64,000 nt of DNA from Leisingera daeponensis (GCF_019801465.1 NZ_JAHVJA010000003.1:186001-250000); one strand, 5' to 3'. Numbered from the stretch's first letter, positions 26,672 through 35,592 are shown. The notes: generated from the sequence alone by a model not told the origin. Numbers and translations: made by a program.

Positions 26672-27526
26672 ATGCTCGACGACCCAAAAACCCTTGTTTC
26701 AACCGATTGGCTTGCGGCCCATCTGAAGGATCCGGATCTGCGGGTGCTGGACGCCTCATGGTATCTGCCGCAGCAGGAACGTGACGCCAAGGCCGAGTAT
26801 GAGGCCGCCCATATCCCCGGCGGGCGGTTCTTTGATATCGACGAAATCTCCGATAACCGTTCCGACCTGCCGCACATGGTGCCTCCGGTCGAGAAATTCA
26901 TGTCCAAGCTGCGGGCGATGGGGGTCGGCGACGGCCACCAGGTGGTGGTCTACGACGGCGCAGGCCTGTTCTCTGCTGCCCGCGTCTGGTGGCTGTTCCG
27001 GCTGATGGGGCAGACCAATATCGCGGTTCTGGACGGCGGCTTCCCGAAATGGCAGGCCGAGGGCCGCCCGGTCGAGGATCTGCCGCCGGTGATCCGCGAC
27101 CGCCACATGACGGTGCGGGTGCAGAACCACATGGTGCGCGACGTGACCCAGGTTTCCGCCGCTGCCAAGCTGGGCGACCACGAAATCATCGACGCCCGTT
27201 CTGCCGAGCGCTTCCGCGGCGACGCGCCGGAGCCGCGCGAAGGTCTGCGCGCGGGCCACATTCCAGGCTCCCGCAATGTGCCCTTTGGCCAGGTGCTGAA
27301 CGCCGATGGCACCATGAAGGATGCCGACGGCATCCGCGCCGCCTTTGAGGCCGCCGGCGTCGATCTGAACAAACCTGCAATTACTTCCTGCGGATCGGGC
27401 GTTACTGCCGCCATCCTCAGCCTCGCCCTGGAGCGTATCGGCAAGACCGACCATGCGCTTTATGACGGGTCCTGGGTGGAATGGGGTGCCTTCCCGACCC
27501 TTCCCGTTGCTACCGGAGAGAACTGA
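26672..27526 (+). CDS. sseA: 3-mercaptopyruvate sulfurtransferase
   Basis: A 284-residue tandem rhodanese. Domain 1 (about 1-130) starts VSTDWLAAHLKDPDLRVLDASWYLP. Domain 2 (150-280) ends with the active loop CGSGVTA near residue 237. CGSGxTA marks the mercaptopyruvate type rather than thiosulfate rhodanese. It transfers sulfur from 3-mercaptopyruvate to an acceptor. The stop overlaps the next start as TGATG. The adjoining aminotransferase could make 3-mercaptopyruvate from cysteine, so the pair may work as one cysteine-desulfuration route; that is inference. Confidence 0.88.
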   Translation: MLDDPKTLVSTDWLAAHLKDPDLRVLDASWYLPQQERDAKAEYEAAHIPGGRFFDIDEISDNRSDLPHMVPPVEKFMSKLRAMGVGDGHQVVVYDGAGLFSAARVWWLFRLMGQTNIAVLDGGFPKWQAEGRPVEDLPPVIRDRHMTVRVQNHMVRDVTQVSAAAKLGDHEIIDARSAERFRGDAPEPREGLRAGHIPGSRNVPFGQVLNADGTMKDADGIRAAFEAAGVDLNKPAITSCGSGVTAAILSLALERIGKTDHALYDGSWVEWGAFPTLPVATGEN

Positions 27527-28710
27527 TGTTCGAGACCCTGAAACCCCAGCCCGCCGACAAGATCCTGGCGCTGATGCAAATGTACCGCGACGACCCGCGC
27601 GCGGACAAGATCGACCTTGGCGTCGGCGTCTACAAGAACGCTGAGGGGGTCACGCCGGTGATGCGCGCGATCAAGGCGGCGGAGCACAAGCTGTGGGAAG
27701 AGCAGACCAGCAAATCCTATGTCGGCCTGGCCGGTGACCCGGCTTATTCGGACGCGATGATCAAGCTTATCCTGGGTGACGCGGTTGCGCGTGAGAACAT
27801 CGCGGCGGCGGCGACACCCGGCGGCACCGGTGCGGTGCGCCAGGCGTTTGAGCTGATCAGGATGGCCAACCCCAAGGCGCGCGTCTTCGTGTCGGACCCG
27901 ACCTGGCCGAACCACGTGTCAATCCTGAAATATGTCGGCATCGAAACCGTCGTCTACCGTTACTTTGACCGCGACACCCGCGGCGTGAACTTTGACGGCA
28001 TGATGGAAGACCTGAAGGGCGCGCAAAAGGGCGACGTGGTGCTGCTGCACGGCTGCTGCCACAACCCGACCGGCGCCAACCTGAATGAGGTGCAGTGGAA
28101 AGAGGTCATCGCGCTCTTGAACGAGCGCGGCCTGATCCCGATGATCGACATCGCCTATCAGGGCTTTGGCGACGGCCTGGAAGAGGATGCGCTGGGCGTG
28201 CGCCTGGTGGCTTCCAGCTGCCCCGAGACGCTGATCGCGGCCAGCTGCTCCAAGAACTTCGGCATCTACCGTGAGCGCACCGGCCTCTTGATGGCAGTGA
28301 CCAACGATGCCTCGGCACAGGCGCTGAACCAGGGCACGCTGGCCTTCCTGAACCGCCAGAACTATTCCTTCCCGCCGGACCACGGCGCCCGTCTGGTCAC
28401 CATGATCCTGAACGATGATGCCCTGCGCGCCGACTGGGCGGCAGAGCTGGAAGAGGTGCGCCTGGGCATGCTGGGCCTGCGCCAGCAGCTGGCGGATGAA
28501 CTTCAGCGGCTGACCGGTTCCGACCGGTTCGGCTTCATCGCCCAGCACCGCGGCATGTTCTCGCTCCTCGGCACCACGCCGGAGCTGGTCGAGAAGATGC
28601 GGGTCGACAATGGCATCTACATGGTCGGCGACAGCCGCCTGAATATCGCGGGCCTTAACGCGCAGACCGTGCCGGTGCTGGCCAAGGCGATTGTTGACGC
28701 CGGGGTCTGA
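27526..28710 (+). CDS. tyrB: Aromatic/aspartate aminotransferase (class I)
   Basis: A 394-residue PLP enzyme. MFETLKPQPADKILALMQMY, DLGVGVYKNAEG, the HGCCHNPTGANL block, and SCSKNFGIYRERTG with the PLP Lys near residue 248 mark the aspartate/tyrosine type Ia branch. It swaps amino groups between aromatic or acidic amino acids and 2-oxoglutarate. It starts on the last base of the sseA stop, so the two are translationally coupled. Cysteine as a substrate is possible. A strong terminator follows. Confidence 0.85.
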   Translation: MFETLKPQPADKILALMQMYRDDPRADKIDLGVGVYKNAEGVTPVMRAIKAAEHKLWEEQTSKSYVGLAGDPAYSDAMIKLILGDAVARENIAAAATPGGTGAVRQAFELIRMANPKARVFVSDPTWPNHVSILKYVGIETVVYRYFDRDTRGVNFDGMMEDLKGAQKGDVVLLHGCCHNPTGANLNEVQWKEVIALLNERGLIPMIDIAYQGFGDGLEEDALGVRLVASSCPETLIAASCSKNFGIYRERTGLLMAVTNDASAQALNQGTLAFLNRQNYSFPPDHGARLVTMILNDDALRADWAAELEEVRLGMLGLRQQLADELQRLTGSDRFGFIAQHRGMFSLLGTTPELVEKMRVDNGIYMVGDSRLNIAGLNAQTVPVLAKAIVDAGV

Positions 28711-28731
28711 GCGGCCTTACAAAAAAAGCAG

Positions 28732-28763
28732 AAACGCGCCCGCGAAACGGGCGCGTTTTTTTT
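28732..28763 (+). terminator. Rho-independent terminator of sseA-tyrB
   Basis: ACGCGCCCG, loop CGAAA, CGGGCGCGT, then seven more T. It lies 24 bases past the stop. The following 276 bases up to 29039 hold no gene I can support. Confidence 0.93.
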
Positions 28764-29039
28764 GGCGGGAGGCTATCCAGGACTATTGCGTGATTTGCCT
28801 CTGGCTGCGGTCTCGTCAAAATCAAGGCACCCGCGCCTGGCGGTGTGTCTTGGCTGCACCAAGACCCTTTCGGGCTTGGGCGTGGCACCTCCTGCACGGT
28901 GAGGGGAGATCTGCCGGTGGAGGGTAGATTGCCATGCCGGAAGGCGGCGTCAGGGAATGCGGGGGCGGGCGACGGAAGCGGCAATGGCCTGCGTTCGAGC
29001 CTGCGGAAGTCACCAGTAACACAGCCTAGGAAACCTGAA

Positions 29040-29300
29040 ATGACCCTCGCAAAATCTGTTCTCGCCCTGATTCTGTCCGCCGCCGTTGTGCTGCCGCTGG
29101 CGGCGCCTGCTTTCGCCGCGAACGGTGAAGTCATCGACCGCATTGAAAGCCGCGCCGACCGCCGTGAAGGCCGCCGGGACGCAGCCGTGGATGCCGGCGT
29201 GTGGGACGTGGTGGAGGATCACCTGGATCGAGCCGCAGACCGCCAGGATTACCGTGACCAGATGGCCGCCTCCAAGGTGATCGCGGTGCCCCAAAGCTGA
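29040..29300 (+). CDS. Small secreted protein with repeated DR-rich charged helix
   Basis: 86 residues. A Sec signal peptide covers about 1-27 (VLALILSAAVVLPLAAPAFA, cut before ANGE). The mature part is a highly charged helix with two related segments, IDRIESRADRREGRRD and EDHLDRAADRQDYRD. There are no Cys and no known domain. The gene stands alone between two hairpins. A periplasmic role is likely, but its nature is unknown. Confidence 0.65.
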   Translation: MTLAKSVLALILSAAVVLPLAAPAFAANGEVIDRIESRADRREGRRDAAVDAGVWDVVEDHLDRAADRQDYRDQMAASKVIAVPQS

Positions 29301-29405
29301 CATCAGGCGCAAACGCCCGTCCCGAGGCTTTCTCAAGCGGGCTATTCTGGAAACGCGCCCCATTGCGGGCGCGCTTGCCTGTGCGCCGGATGCGGCAAAA
29401 GACGG

Positions 29406-29717
29406 TCAGACGAAGCCAAGCTTCTTCATCGACATCGTGAATTCATAGGCTTTCTTACGGATGAACAGGAGTTCTCCCTTGTCATCCTTTGACAGCCCCT
29501 TGTCCTTCAATCGCTTATCGCAAATCGAATAGACGGTGCGTGCACGCTTAACGTTCAGGTCCGACAGGTACTTCAGGTCATCCAGCGCGCTGCGCCACTT
29601 GTCGAGATCCCTGAATTCCTTGAGCGCCTTCTCAAGGTCTTTGTCTTTGATGCGTTTCGGGCCCTTCTTCACGACCTCGGCCATATCGCGGTCGGCATTC
29701 ACACGGAATATCGTCAT
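29406..29717 (-). CDS. Small lysine-rich protein of unknown function
   Basis: 103 residues, predicted helical and very rich in Lys and Asp (KKGPKRIKDKDLEKALKEF, KRLKDKGLSKDDKGELLFI). The start follows AAGGATATTGAA. The gene is AT-richer than both neighbours, which suggests later acquisition. No signal peptide, membrane helix or motif is visible. It converges with the secreted-protein gene and lies 155 bases from amtB on the same strand, past the amtB terminator. Confidence 0.6.
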   Translation of the reverse strand: MTIFRVNADRDMAEVVKKGPKRIKDKDLEKALKEFRDLDKWRSALDDLKYLSDLNVKRARTVYSICDKRLKDKGLSKDDKGELLFIRKKAYEFTMSMKKLGFV

Positions 29718-29821
29718 TTCAATATCCTTTGTCCCGTGATTAGAGCGTAAAAGTATAGCACAGATTGCCAGGCGTTTGGTGAGAAAGCGGACCTGCTCCG
29801 CGGCCGGTCCGGAGAAACGTA

Positions 29822-29847
29822 AAACACGGCCCCGAGGGGCCGTGTTT
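29822..29847 (-). terminator. Terminator of glnK-amtB
   Basis: AAACACGGCCCC and GGGGCCGTGTTT form a 12-bp stem. On the minus strand the stem runs into TTTTACGTTT, 26 bases past the amtB stop. Confidence 0.88.
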
Positions 29848-29872
29848 CCGCAGTTCGGCAGGCGGGCCGGGA

Positions 29873-31207
29873 TCAGCTGGGCGAGAACTCGGGATAGGCT
29901 TCCATGCCGAGCTCGGCCATGTCGAGCCCGTTGACCTCGTCCTCTTCCTCAACCCGGATGCCCAGGGTGGTGCGCAGGATGATCCAGACCACGGCCGAGG
30001 CCGCGACGGTAAACACGCCCACAACGGCGATGCCGGTCAGCTGGGTCAGCAGGCTTGCCTCGGGGTTGGACAGAACCACGGCCACGGTGCCCCAGATGCC
30101 GCAGATCAGGTGGACCGGGATGGCGCCAACCACGTCGTCGATCCGCAGCTTGTCCAGGAACGGTACTGCGAAGACCACGATCACGCCGCCGATGGCACCG
30201 ATCAGGGTGGACAGGCCCAGACCCGGGGTCAGCGGTTCCGCGGTGATTGCCACCAGGCCGGCCAGCGCGCCGTTCAGGATCATGGTCAGATCGGGCTTGC
30301 GGAACAAGAGCTGGGTCAGCACCAGCGCGGCCACGGCGCCGCCTGCCGCAGCGGCGTTGGTGTTGGCAAAGATGCGGGAGATGTCGGCAACGTCGCCGAT
30401 CGAGCCCATCGCCAGCTGCGAGCCGCCGTTGAAGCCGAACCAGCCCATCCACAGGATGAAGGTGCCGAGGGTGGCCAGCGCCAGGTTGGAGCCGGGCATC
30501 GGGATGGTTTTACCGTCCTTGTACTTGCCGATGCGCGGACCCAGGATCAGCGCGCCGGTCAGCGCGGCCCAGCCGCCCACCGAATGCACCACGGTCGAGC
30601 CTGCGAAATCCAGGAACCCCATCTGGTCCAGGAAGCCGCCGCCCCATTTCCAGCTGGCCTGGAACGGGTAGATCACGGCCGTCAGAATGATGGTGAATAT
30701 CAGGAAGGGCCACAGCTTGATGCGCTCGGCCAGGGTGCCCGACACGATCGATGCGGTGGCGGCGCAGAACATCAGCTGAAAGAAGAAATCCGAGCCGGTG
30801 GAGGCATAGGAATAATCATCTGCCGCGTCGGCAGTGATGCCCACCGCCTCCAGCACGCCGGGGCCGAAGACGCCGGACAGCACGCCATCAACAGCCCAGT
30901 TGCCCAGCGGGTACATCAGGTTGTAGCCGATCAGCCAGTAGAACACCGCCGCCAGCGAAAACAGCGCCATATTCTTGGTCAGCTGCATGGTCACGTTCTT
31001 GGAGCGCACCAGGCCTGCCTCCAGCATGGCAAAGCCCGCGGCCATCCAGAACACCAGGCAGCCGCCGATCAGGAACAGCAGCGAGTTCAGGATGAACACG
31101 GTGTCGGTCGCGGGGTTCACACCCGGCGCCGGGCCGTCCTGGGCCAGCGCCAGGCCCGGCAGCGCGCTCAGCGCCAGGGCCGCAAGAGGGAGTTTCAGGG
31201 TCTTCAT
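29873..31207 (-). CDS. amtB: Ammonium transporter
   Basis: 444 residues with an N-terminal signal sequence (MKTLKLPLAALALSALPGLALA) and eleven membrane segments. FWMAAGFAMLEAGLVRSKN, DFAGSTVVHSVGGWAALTGA and IPVHLICGIWGTVAVV are ammonium-channel hallmarks, and the twin pore His residues are in the VHS and VHL segments. It imports ammonia across the inner membrane. The ATG at 31207 follows GGAGGAAAGACT. It lies 26 bases after glnK in the same operon, the usual arrangement in which GlnK blocks the channel when nitrogen is plentiful. Confidence 0.93.
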   Translation of the reverse strand: MKTLKLPLAALALSALPGLALAQDGPAPGVNPATDTVFILNSLLFLIGGCLVFWMAAGFAMLEAGLVRSKNVTMQLTKNMALFSLAAVFYWLIGYNLMYPLGNWAVDGVLSGVFGPGVLEAVGITADAADDYSYASTGSDFFFQLMFCAATASIVSGTLAERIKLWPFLIFTIILTAVIYPFQASWKWGGGFLDQMGFLDFAGSTVVHSVGGWAALTGALILGPRIGKYKDGKTIPMPGSNLALATLGTFILWMGWFGFNGGSQLAMGSIGDVADISRIFANTNAAAAGGAVAALVLTQLLFRKPDLTMILNGALAGLVAITAEPLTPGLGLSTLIGAIGGVIVVFAVPFLDKLRIDDVVGAIPVHLICGIWGTVAVVLSNPEASLLTQLTGIAVVGVFTVAASAVVWIILRTTLGIRVEEEDEVNGLDMAELGMEAYPEFSPS

Positions 31208-31233
31208 AAGTCTTTCCTCCATGCCGGGCGCGC

Positions 31234-31572
31234 TTACAGCGCCTCGAGGTTGGTTTCACCGGTGCGCACCCGCAGGGCCTGTTCCACATCCAGAACAAAA
31301 ATCTTGCCGTCGCCGATCTTGCCGGTGCGGGCGGTCTCGGCGATGGCGCTGACGGCCGCCTCGGCCTGATCGGCGGGCACCACCAGTTCCAGCTTCAGTT
31401 TCGGCACGAAGTTCACTTCGTATTCGGCGCCGCGGTAGATTTCGGTGTGGCCGGCCTGGGCGCCGAAGCCCTTGATTTCGGTGACCATCAGCCCGCTCAC
31501 GCCAAGACCGGTCAGCGCCTCGCGGACCTCGTCCAGCTTGAAGGGCTTGATGGCGGCTATGATCATTTTCAT
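31234..31572 (-). CDS. glnK: Nitrogen regulatory protein P-II
   Basis: A 112-residue PII signal protein. MKMIIAAIKPFKLDEVREAL is the standard start, and the T-loop Tyr that is uridylylated is Tyr51 in RGAEYEV. The B- and C-loops (TGKIGDGKIFV, RVRTGE) are intact. It binds ATP/ADP and 2-oxoglutarate and controls AmtB. An in-frame upstream start was rejected because it adds a Cys/Arg-rich leader. First gene of glnK-amtB; an inverted repeat lies about 125 bases upstream. Confidence 0.93.
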   Translation of the reverse strand: MKMIIAAIKPFKLDEVREALTGLGVSGLMVTEIKGFGAQAGHTEIYRGAEYEVNFVPKLKLELVVPADQAEAAVSAIAETARTGKIGDGKIFVLDVEQALRVRTGETNLEAL

Positions 31573-31696
31573 CTCTGCATCCCTTAGGTTTCGCGCTGCC
31601 CCGGCCCCATGCCGATGCATTGTGCACTTGCAGCAAAATCGCTGTGCCGAGTCGTGCAAAGCAGAAGGCAGCAAGTTTCCGCGCGTCTTTCTGCGG

Positions 31697-31726
31697 CCGC
31701 ACAATAATTTTGCGCCTTTTGTGCGG
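31697..31726. promoter_or_regulatory. Inverted repeat CCGCACAA-N14-TTGTGCGG upstream of glnK
   Basis: Two perfect 8-bp arms (31697-31704 and 31719-31726) with a 14-base AT-rich spacer. It lies between glnK and the divergent penicillin-binding protein gene. NtrC control would be expected for glnK, but this is not the usual NtrC motif, and I found no clean -24/-12 promoter. Confidence 0.4.
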
Positions 31727-31844
31727 ATCGCTTAAAAACTGGCCATCTGGAAAAGGGGGAAAGGTCCGGATTCTGCCCCCTCTACAATCCGGCGCGGGCA
31801 GGATATGGTCCCCGGACAACGGGCAAACCGGGCAGGAACAGACG

Positions 31845-34058
31845 ATGGCACAAGGATCCGGGCGTAGGCCTTTGGTGGCAGAGAAACGCTATTCCGCGGT
31901 CGGCAGGGGCAAACCTGCCGCCAAGAAACCTGCACGCAGGAAATCCGCACCCAAGGCCAAGGCGCCGGGGCTGCTGGGACGGCTGTTCGGCCGCAAGAAG
32001 GCTCGCGCCCGGCCGGTGCGCAGGAAACGCGGCGTGATCGGCTGGCTGCTGGCACCCTTTGCCTTTGTGTTCCGGCTGGCCTGGGGCTTTACCTGGCGTG
32101 TCGGCATGGTGGTATGCGGGCTGGTCGGCCTTGCGGTCGCCTTTCAGTATGCCCGCCTGCCGGATGTTTCGGCCTATCTGGACGGCCGCGCCCGCGGGTC
32201 CGTCACCATTCTGGACCGCGAGGGCGAGGTTTTTGCCTGGCGCGGCGACCAGTTCGGCGGCGTGGTGACCGCGGACACTGTTTCGCCGCACCTGAAGAAC
32301 GCCATCGTCGCAACCGAGGACAAGCGGTTCTACCACCACCTCGGGATTTCGCCGCGCGGCGTGGCCAGTGCCATCCGCATCAATCTGAGCGAAGGCCGGG
32401 GGCCGCTGTCCGGCCACGGCGGCTCCACAATCACCCAGCAGGCCGCGAAACTCCTCTGCCTTGGCAAGGTCTATGATCCGGCCGAGTGGAAAAGCGAAAG
32501 CGCCTATGAGGCCGACTGCCGCAAGGGTTCGCTTTGGCGCAAGGGGACCGAGGCAATCTTTGCCCTGGCGATGGAAGCTAAATACAGCAAGGATGAGATA
32601 CTCTCGATCTACATGAACCGCGCCTATATGGGCGGCGGCGCATACGGGGCGGAGGCTGCCGCGCAGCGCTATTTCGGCAAGTCGGCGAACCAGCTGAACC
32701 CGGCCGAAGGCGCGATGCTGGCGGGCCTGCTGACCGCGCCCTCGACGCTGGCTCCCACCAACAATCTGCAGCGTTCGCAGGACCGGGCGGCCACAGTGCT
32801 TCGGCTGATGCAGGAGCAGGGCTACCTGACGACCGCTGCGATGCAGAAGTACCAGGACAATCCGGCAGAGCTGAGCGAAGCTGCGGCGGCGCGGGCAGGC
32901 GGCTATTTTGCTGACTGGGTGATGGACAGCATTCCGGACTTCCTGGGCGATCAGACCACCGAAGACGTGGTGATCCGCTCCACCATGGATCAGCGCCTGC
33001 AGCGCGCTGCCGAAGAAGCGCTGAAATACGTCTTCGAAAACAAGGTCCGCGAAGGCTCTAAGGCCCAGGCCGCGATTGTGGTGATGAGCGCCGACGGCGC
33101 GGTGCGCGCCATGGTGGGCGGGCGCAAGACCCGGGTATCGGGCGTGTTCAACCGGGCGACCCAGGCCAAGCGGCAGACCGGGTCGGCGTTCAAGCCCTTT
33201 GTCTATGCCACCGCGCTGGAGCTCGGCTATTCGCCCTATGACCGGGTGCTGGATGCGAAATACTGCATGAATATCCCCGGCTCCGGCCAATGGTGTCCGG
33301 ACAATTACACCCGCAAATTCTACGGTGAAGTGACCCTGGCCCGGGCGTTGCGCGACTCACTGAACGTGCCCGCGGTGAAAATTTCGGAGGCTGTGGGCCG
33401 CGACAAGGTGAGCAGGGTGGCCCGCGATTTCGGCATCGACAGCGACCTGGCGGCAGGGCCGTCTCTGGCGCTGGGGGCGTCGGAAAGCACGCTGCTGGAG
33501 ATGACCGGGGCCTATGCGGGCATCCTCAATGGCGGCTCCTCGGTGACGCCCTATGGCGTGACAGAGCTGAAGCTGGTCGAAGACAGCGAGGCGCTGATGG
33601 GGGCCAGCGGCGGCATGGGAGAGCGGGTGATCCGCCCCGAGGCGGCACAGCAGCTGGTCTGGATGATGGAGAAGGTTATTTCCGGCGGCACCGGCCAGCG
33701 GGCGCAGATCCCGGGCTGGCAGGCCGCGGGCAAGTCCGGCACCACCTCGGCCGCCAAGGATGCCTGGTTCATCGGCTTCACCGCCGATTATGTGGCCGGC
33801 GTCTGGATGGGCTATGACGACAACACACCGCTTTCGGGGGTGACCGGCGGCGGCCTGCCTGCCGAGATCTGGCGTGAGACCATGGTGCGGGTGCACGAGG
33901 GGTTGGAGCCGAAGCCGCTGCCGATGCTGGAACCGGCGCCGATAGCCCCGCCGCCGCAGGAGCCGCGCCGCGAGCGACGCCGCCGCCAGGGGCCGAACCT
34001 CGGCCAGGAACTGGGCCGTGCGGTTGACAATATCCTGCGTGACATTCTCGGCCACTGA
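31845..34058 (+). CDS. Class A penicillin-binding protein (PBP1-type)
   Basis: A 737-residue bifunctional cell-wall enzyme. A basic cytoplasmic tail (1-65) precedes one membrane helix (about 66-100). The glycosyltransferase domain has EDKRFYHHLGISPRG and GGSTITQQAAKLL with the catalytic Glu in TEDKRF. The transpeptidase domain has the SxxK motif in GSAFKPF, SLN and KSGTTSAAKDAWF. A Pro/Arg-rich tail ends the protein. It builds and cross-links peptidoglycan. An additional stretch with CLGKVYDP and Cys pairs in the GT domain is common in this group. The start at 31845 follows GGCAGGAACAG. Confidence 0.88.
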   Translation: MAQGSGRRPLVAEKRYSAVGRGKPAAKKPARRKSAPKAKAPGLLGRLFGRKKARARPVRRKRGVIGWLLAPFAFVFRLAWGFTWRVGMVVCGLVGLAVAFQYARLPDVSAYLDGRARGSVTILDREGEVFAWRGDQFGGVVTADTVSPHLKNAIVATEDKRFYHHLGISPRGVASAIRINLSEGRGPLSGHGGSTITQQAAKLLCLGKVYDPAEWKSESAYEADCRKGSLWRKGTEAIFALAMEAKYSKDEILSIYMNRAYMGGGAYGAEAAAQRYFGKSANQLNPAEGAMLAGLLTAPSTLAPTNNLQRSQDRAATVLRLMQEQGYLTTAAMQKYQDNPAELSEAAAARAGGYFADWVMDSIPDFLGDQTTEDVVIRSTMDQRLQRAAEEALKYVFENKVREGSKAQAAIVVMSADGAVRAMVGGRKTRVSGVFNRATQAKRQTGSAFKPFVYATALELGYSPYDRVLDAKYCMNIPGSGQWCPDNYTRKFYGEVTLARALRDSLNVPAVKISEAVGRDKVSRVARDFGIDSDLAAGPSLALGASESTLLEMTGAYAGILNGGSSVTPYGVTELKLVEDSEALMGASGGMGERVIRPEAAQQLVWMMEKVISGGTGQRAQIPGWQAAGKSGTTSAAKDAWFIGFTADYVAGVWMGYDDNTPLSGVTGGGLPAEIWRETMVRVHEGLEPKPLPMLEPAPIAPPPQEPRRERRRRQGPNLGQELGRAVDNILRDILGH

Positions 34059-34181
34059 CCGGGCCGCAGCCAAAGCGTCTCTGCCTTGTACGGCAGGGCG
34101 CTACTGCTCCTGATGCTGCAACGGCGGGGGGGGCAGAGCGCGCCGCAGCTGAAACAGCGCGGCGAGAGGCAGGCGGCAAAG

Positions 34182-34209
34182 AAAAAGGCTCCCCGCAGGG
34201 AGCCTTTCT
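34182..34209 (-). terminator. Terminator of mlaA-mlaC (bidirectional)
   Basis: AAAGGCTCCC, loop CGCA, GGGAGCCTTT. On the minus strand it runs into TTTTTC 25 bases past the mlaC stop; on the + strand it could also stop transcripts from the penicillin-binding protein gene. Confidence 0.85.
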
Positions 34210-34231
34210 CGATTACGGTAGCGGAGCCGGT

Positions 34232-34831
34232 TCAGCTCAGCCGTTCCAGCTCTGCGATCAGGGCGTCGATGTCGCCCTTCTTGCTGTCCAGGATCGCGCC
34301 GATCTCGGTGCGTTCGGTCAGCAGGAGGTTCACGCCTTCGATGAACATGTTGAAGAACAGGTCGCGGCCCGACCGGTCGGACACCAGGAAGGTGACCTCG
34401 AACGGCGACTGGCCCTTGAGGTAGGCAATGGTGCTCACCTCGTACCATTTCTTCACCTTCTTGACGCCCTTGACCTCCAGCTTGCCGCCGATGAATTCGC
34501 GGAAGCGTTTGCCGTACTTGCGCGAGATATAACCCTGGAAGGCCTTGGAGAAGGCTTTCTTCTGAGCCGCGGATGCCCGGCGCCCGTCTGCCCCCAGCGC
34601 ATAGGCCGCGATATAGGAGGTGTCGCTGTAACGCTGGAAGATCCGCTCGAATTCGCGGAACATGGCGCTTTCGCCCTTGCCGGAGTCGATCACCCGGTTG
34701 ATGTCGGCAACCAGGCTGTTGATCAGTGTGCTGGCGCTGTTTTCGGTCAGTGCCCACAGGGCCTGGGGCGCAGCAATCAGCGCGGCAGCACCGGCGCCGA
34801 GGCCGGTCAGGAATTTGCGGCGGTCCATCAT
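34232..34831 (-). CDS. mlaC: MlaC-type phospholipid-binding protein
   Basis: A 199-residue periplasmic protein with a twin-Arg-like, hydrophobic leader (MMDRRKFLTGLGAGAAALIAA). The ABC toluene-tolerance/Ttg2D domain covers about 35-195 (YIAAYALGADGRRAS, FQGYISRKYGKRFREF, VSTIAYLKGQSPFEV). It shuttles phospholipids between MlaA at the outer membrane and the MlaFEDB transporter, which is not in this window. It starts on the last base of the mlaA stop (TGATG). Two adjacent ATG codons exist; the first fits AAGGATTCTG best. Confidence 0.82.
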   Translation of the reverse strand: MMDRRKFLTGLGAGAAALIAAPQALWALTENSASTLINSLVADINRVIDSGKGESAMFREFERIFQRYSDTSYIAAYALGADGRRASAAQKKAFSKAFQGYISRKYGKRFREFIGGKLEVKGVKKVKKWYEVSTIAYLKGQSPFEVTFLVSDRSGRDLFFNMFIEGVNLLLTERTEIGAILDSKKGDIDALIAELERLS

Positions 34832-35592
34832 CAGAATCCTTCGGTGTTCAGTTCGTACGGGTCGATTTCCTTGATCTCGGCGCCATCCCCCAGCTCGAAC
34901 CGGCGGTTCTGCAGGTAGATCAGGCGCGATTGCGCATAGCTGTCGGCGCTCTCGTAGAGAATCGAGTCGATCGTGTCGGAATAGTTGCCACGATCGCCCA
35001 TGCGGCGCACGATCTCGGCGTAGATGGTGATATTGTCGGCAGTATTCTGCTCGGCATATCCCAGCGGGTTGGTGAAGAAATCGACGGCAACCCCCACCGC
35101 GTCGCGGCTGGTCGAGGGGCCGAGCAGCGGCAGTTCGACATAGGCGCCTTCACCGACGCCCCATTTGTGCAGGGTCTCGCCGAAATCGGTGTTCACCGCC
35201 GGCACCTTGAATTCAGAGGCCGGATCGGCGAGGCCGGCAAAGCCCACTGTCGAGTTGATCACAAAGCGCGAAAACGCATTGCCCGCCGTCTTGAGGTCGC
35301 CTTGCAGCAATGCGTTGACCATCTGGCCCGGCATCGACAGGTTTTCGGCAAAATACGAGAAGCTGGTCACCATCGGCGCCGGTACAATCGCCACATACCC
35401 CTTGGAGGCGGGGCGGAAGGCGAGCCGATCGACACCGCGGTTGAAGGCGTGAATGGTGCGGTTGGTCCGCTCATAGGGGTCGAACACTTCTCCGGAGGCG
35501 CGTGCGACCGGGTCCTGAGTGGCGCAGCCAGCGGCAAAAGCGGCCAAAATCAGCGCAGGTACAAATTTAAGCGGTCGCAACATCAAGGGCAT
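34831..35592 (-). CDS. mlaA: MlaA (VacJ) family lipoprotein
   Basis: 253 residues with a lipoprotein signal ending in FAAGC (Cys near residue 23). The VacJ domain includes DPYERTNRTIHAFNRGVDR, SRFVINSTVGFAGLAD, and GVGEGAYVELPLLGPS. It sits in the outer membrane and removes misplaced phospholipids from the outer leaflet. It is cotranscribed and coupled with mlaC. The promoter lies in the AT-rich gap shared with the type I secretion operon. Confidence 0.9.
   Translation of the reverse strand: MPLMLRPLKFVPALILAAFAAGCATQDPVARASGEVFDPYERTNRTIHAFNRGVDRLAFRPASKGYVAIVPAPMVTSFSYFAENLSMPGQMVNALLQGDLKTAGNAFSRFVINSTVGFAGLADPASEFKVPAVNTDFGETLHKWGVGEGAYVELPLLGPSTSRDAVGVAVDFFTNPLGYAEQNTADNITIYAEIVRRMGDRGNYSDTIDSILYESADSYAQSRLIYLQNRRFELGDGAEIKEIDPYELNTEGF

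Noticed and set aside
28764-29039. A possible riboswitch in the leader of the small secreted protein gene
   Set aside because: Some short stems can be drawn, but no conserved riboswitch core could be recognised.
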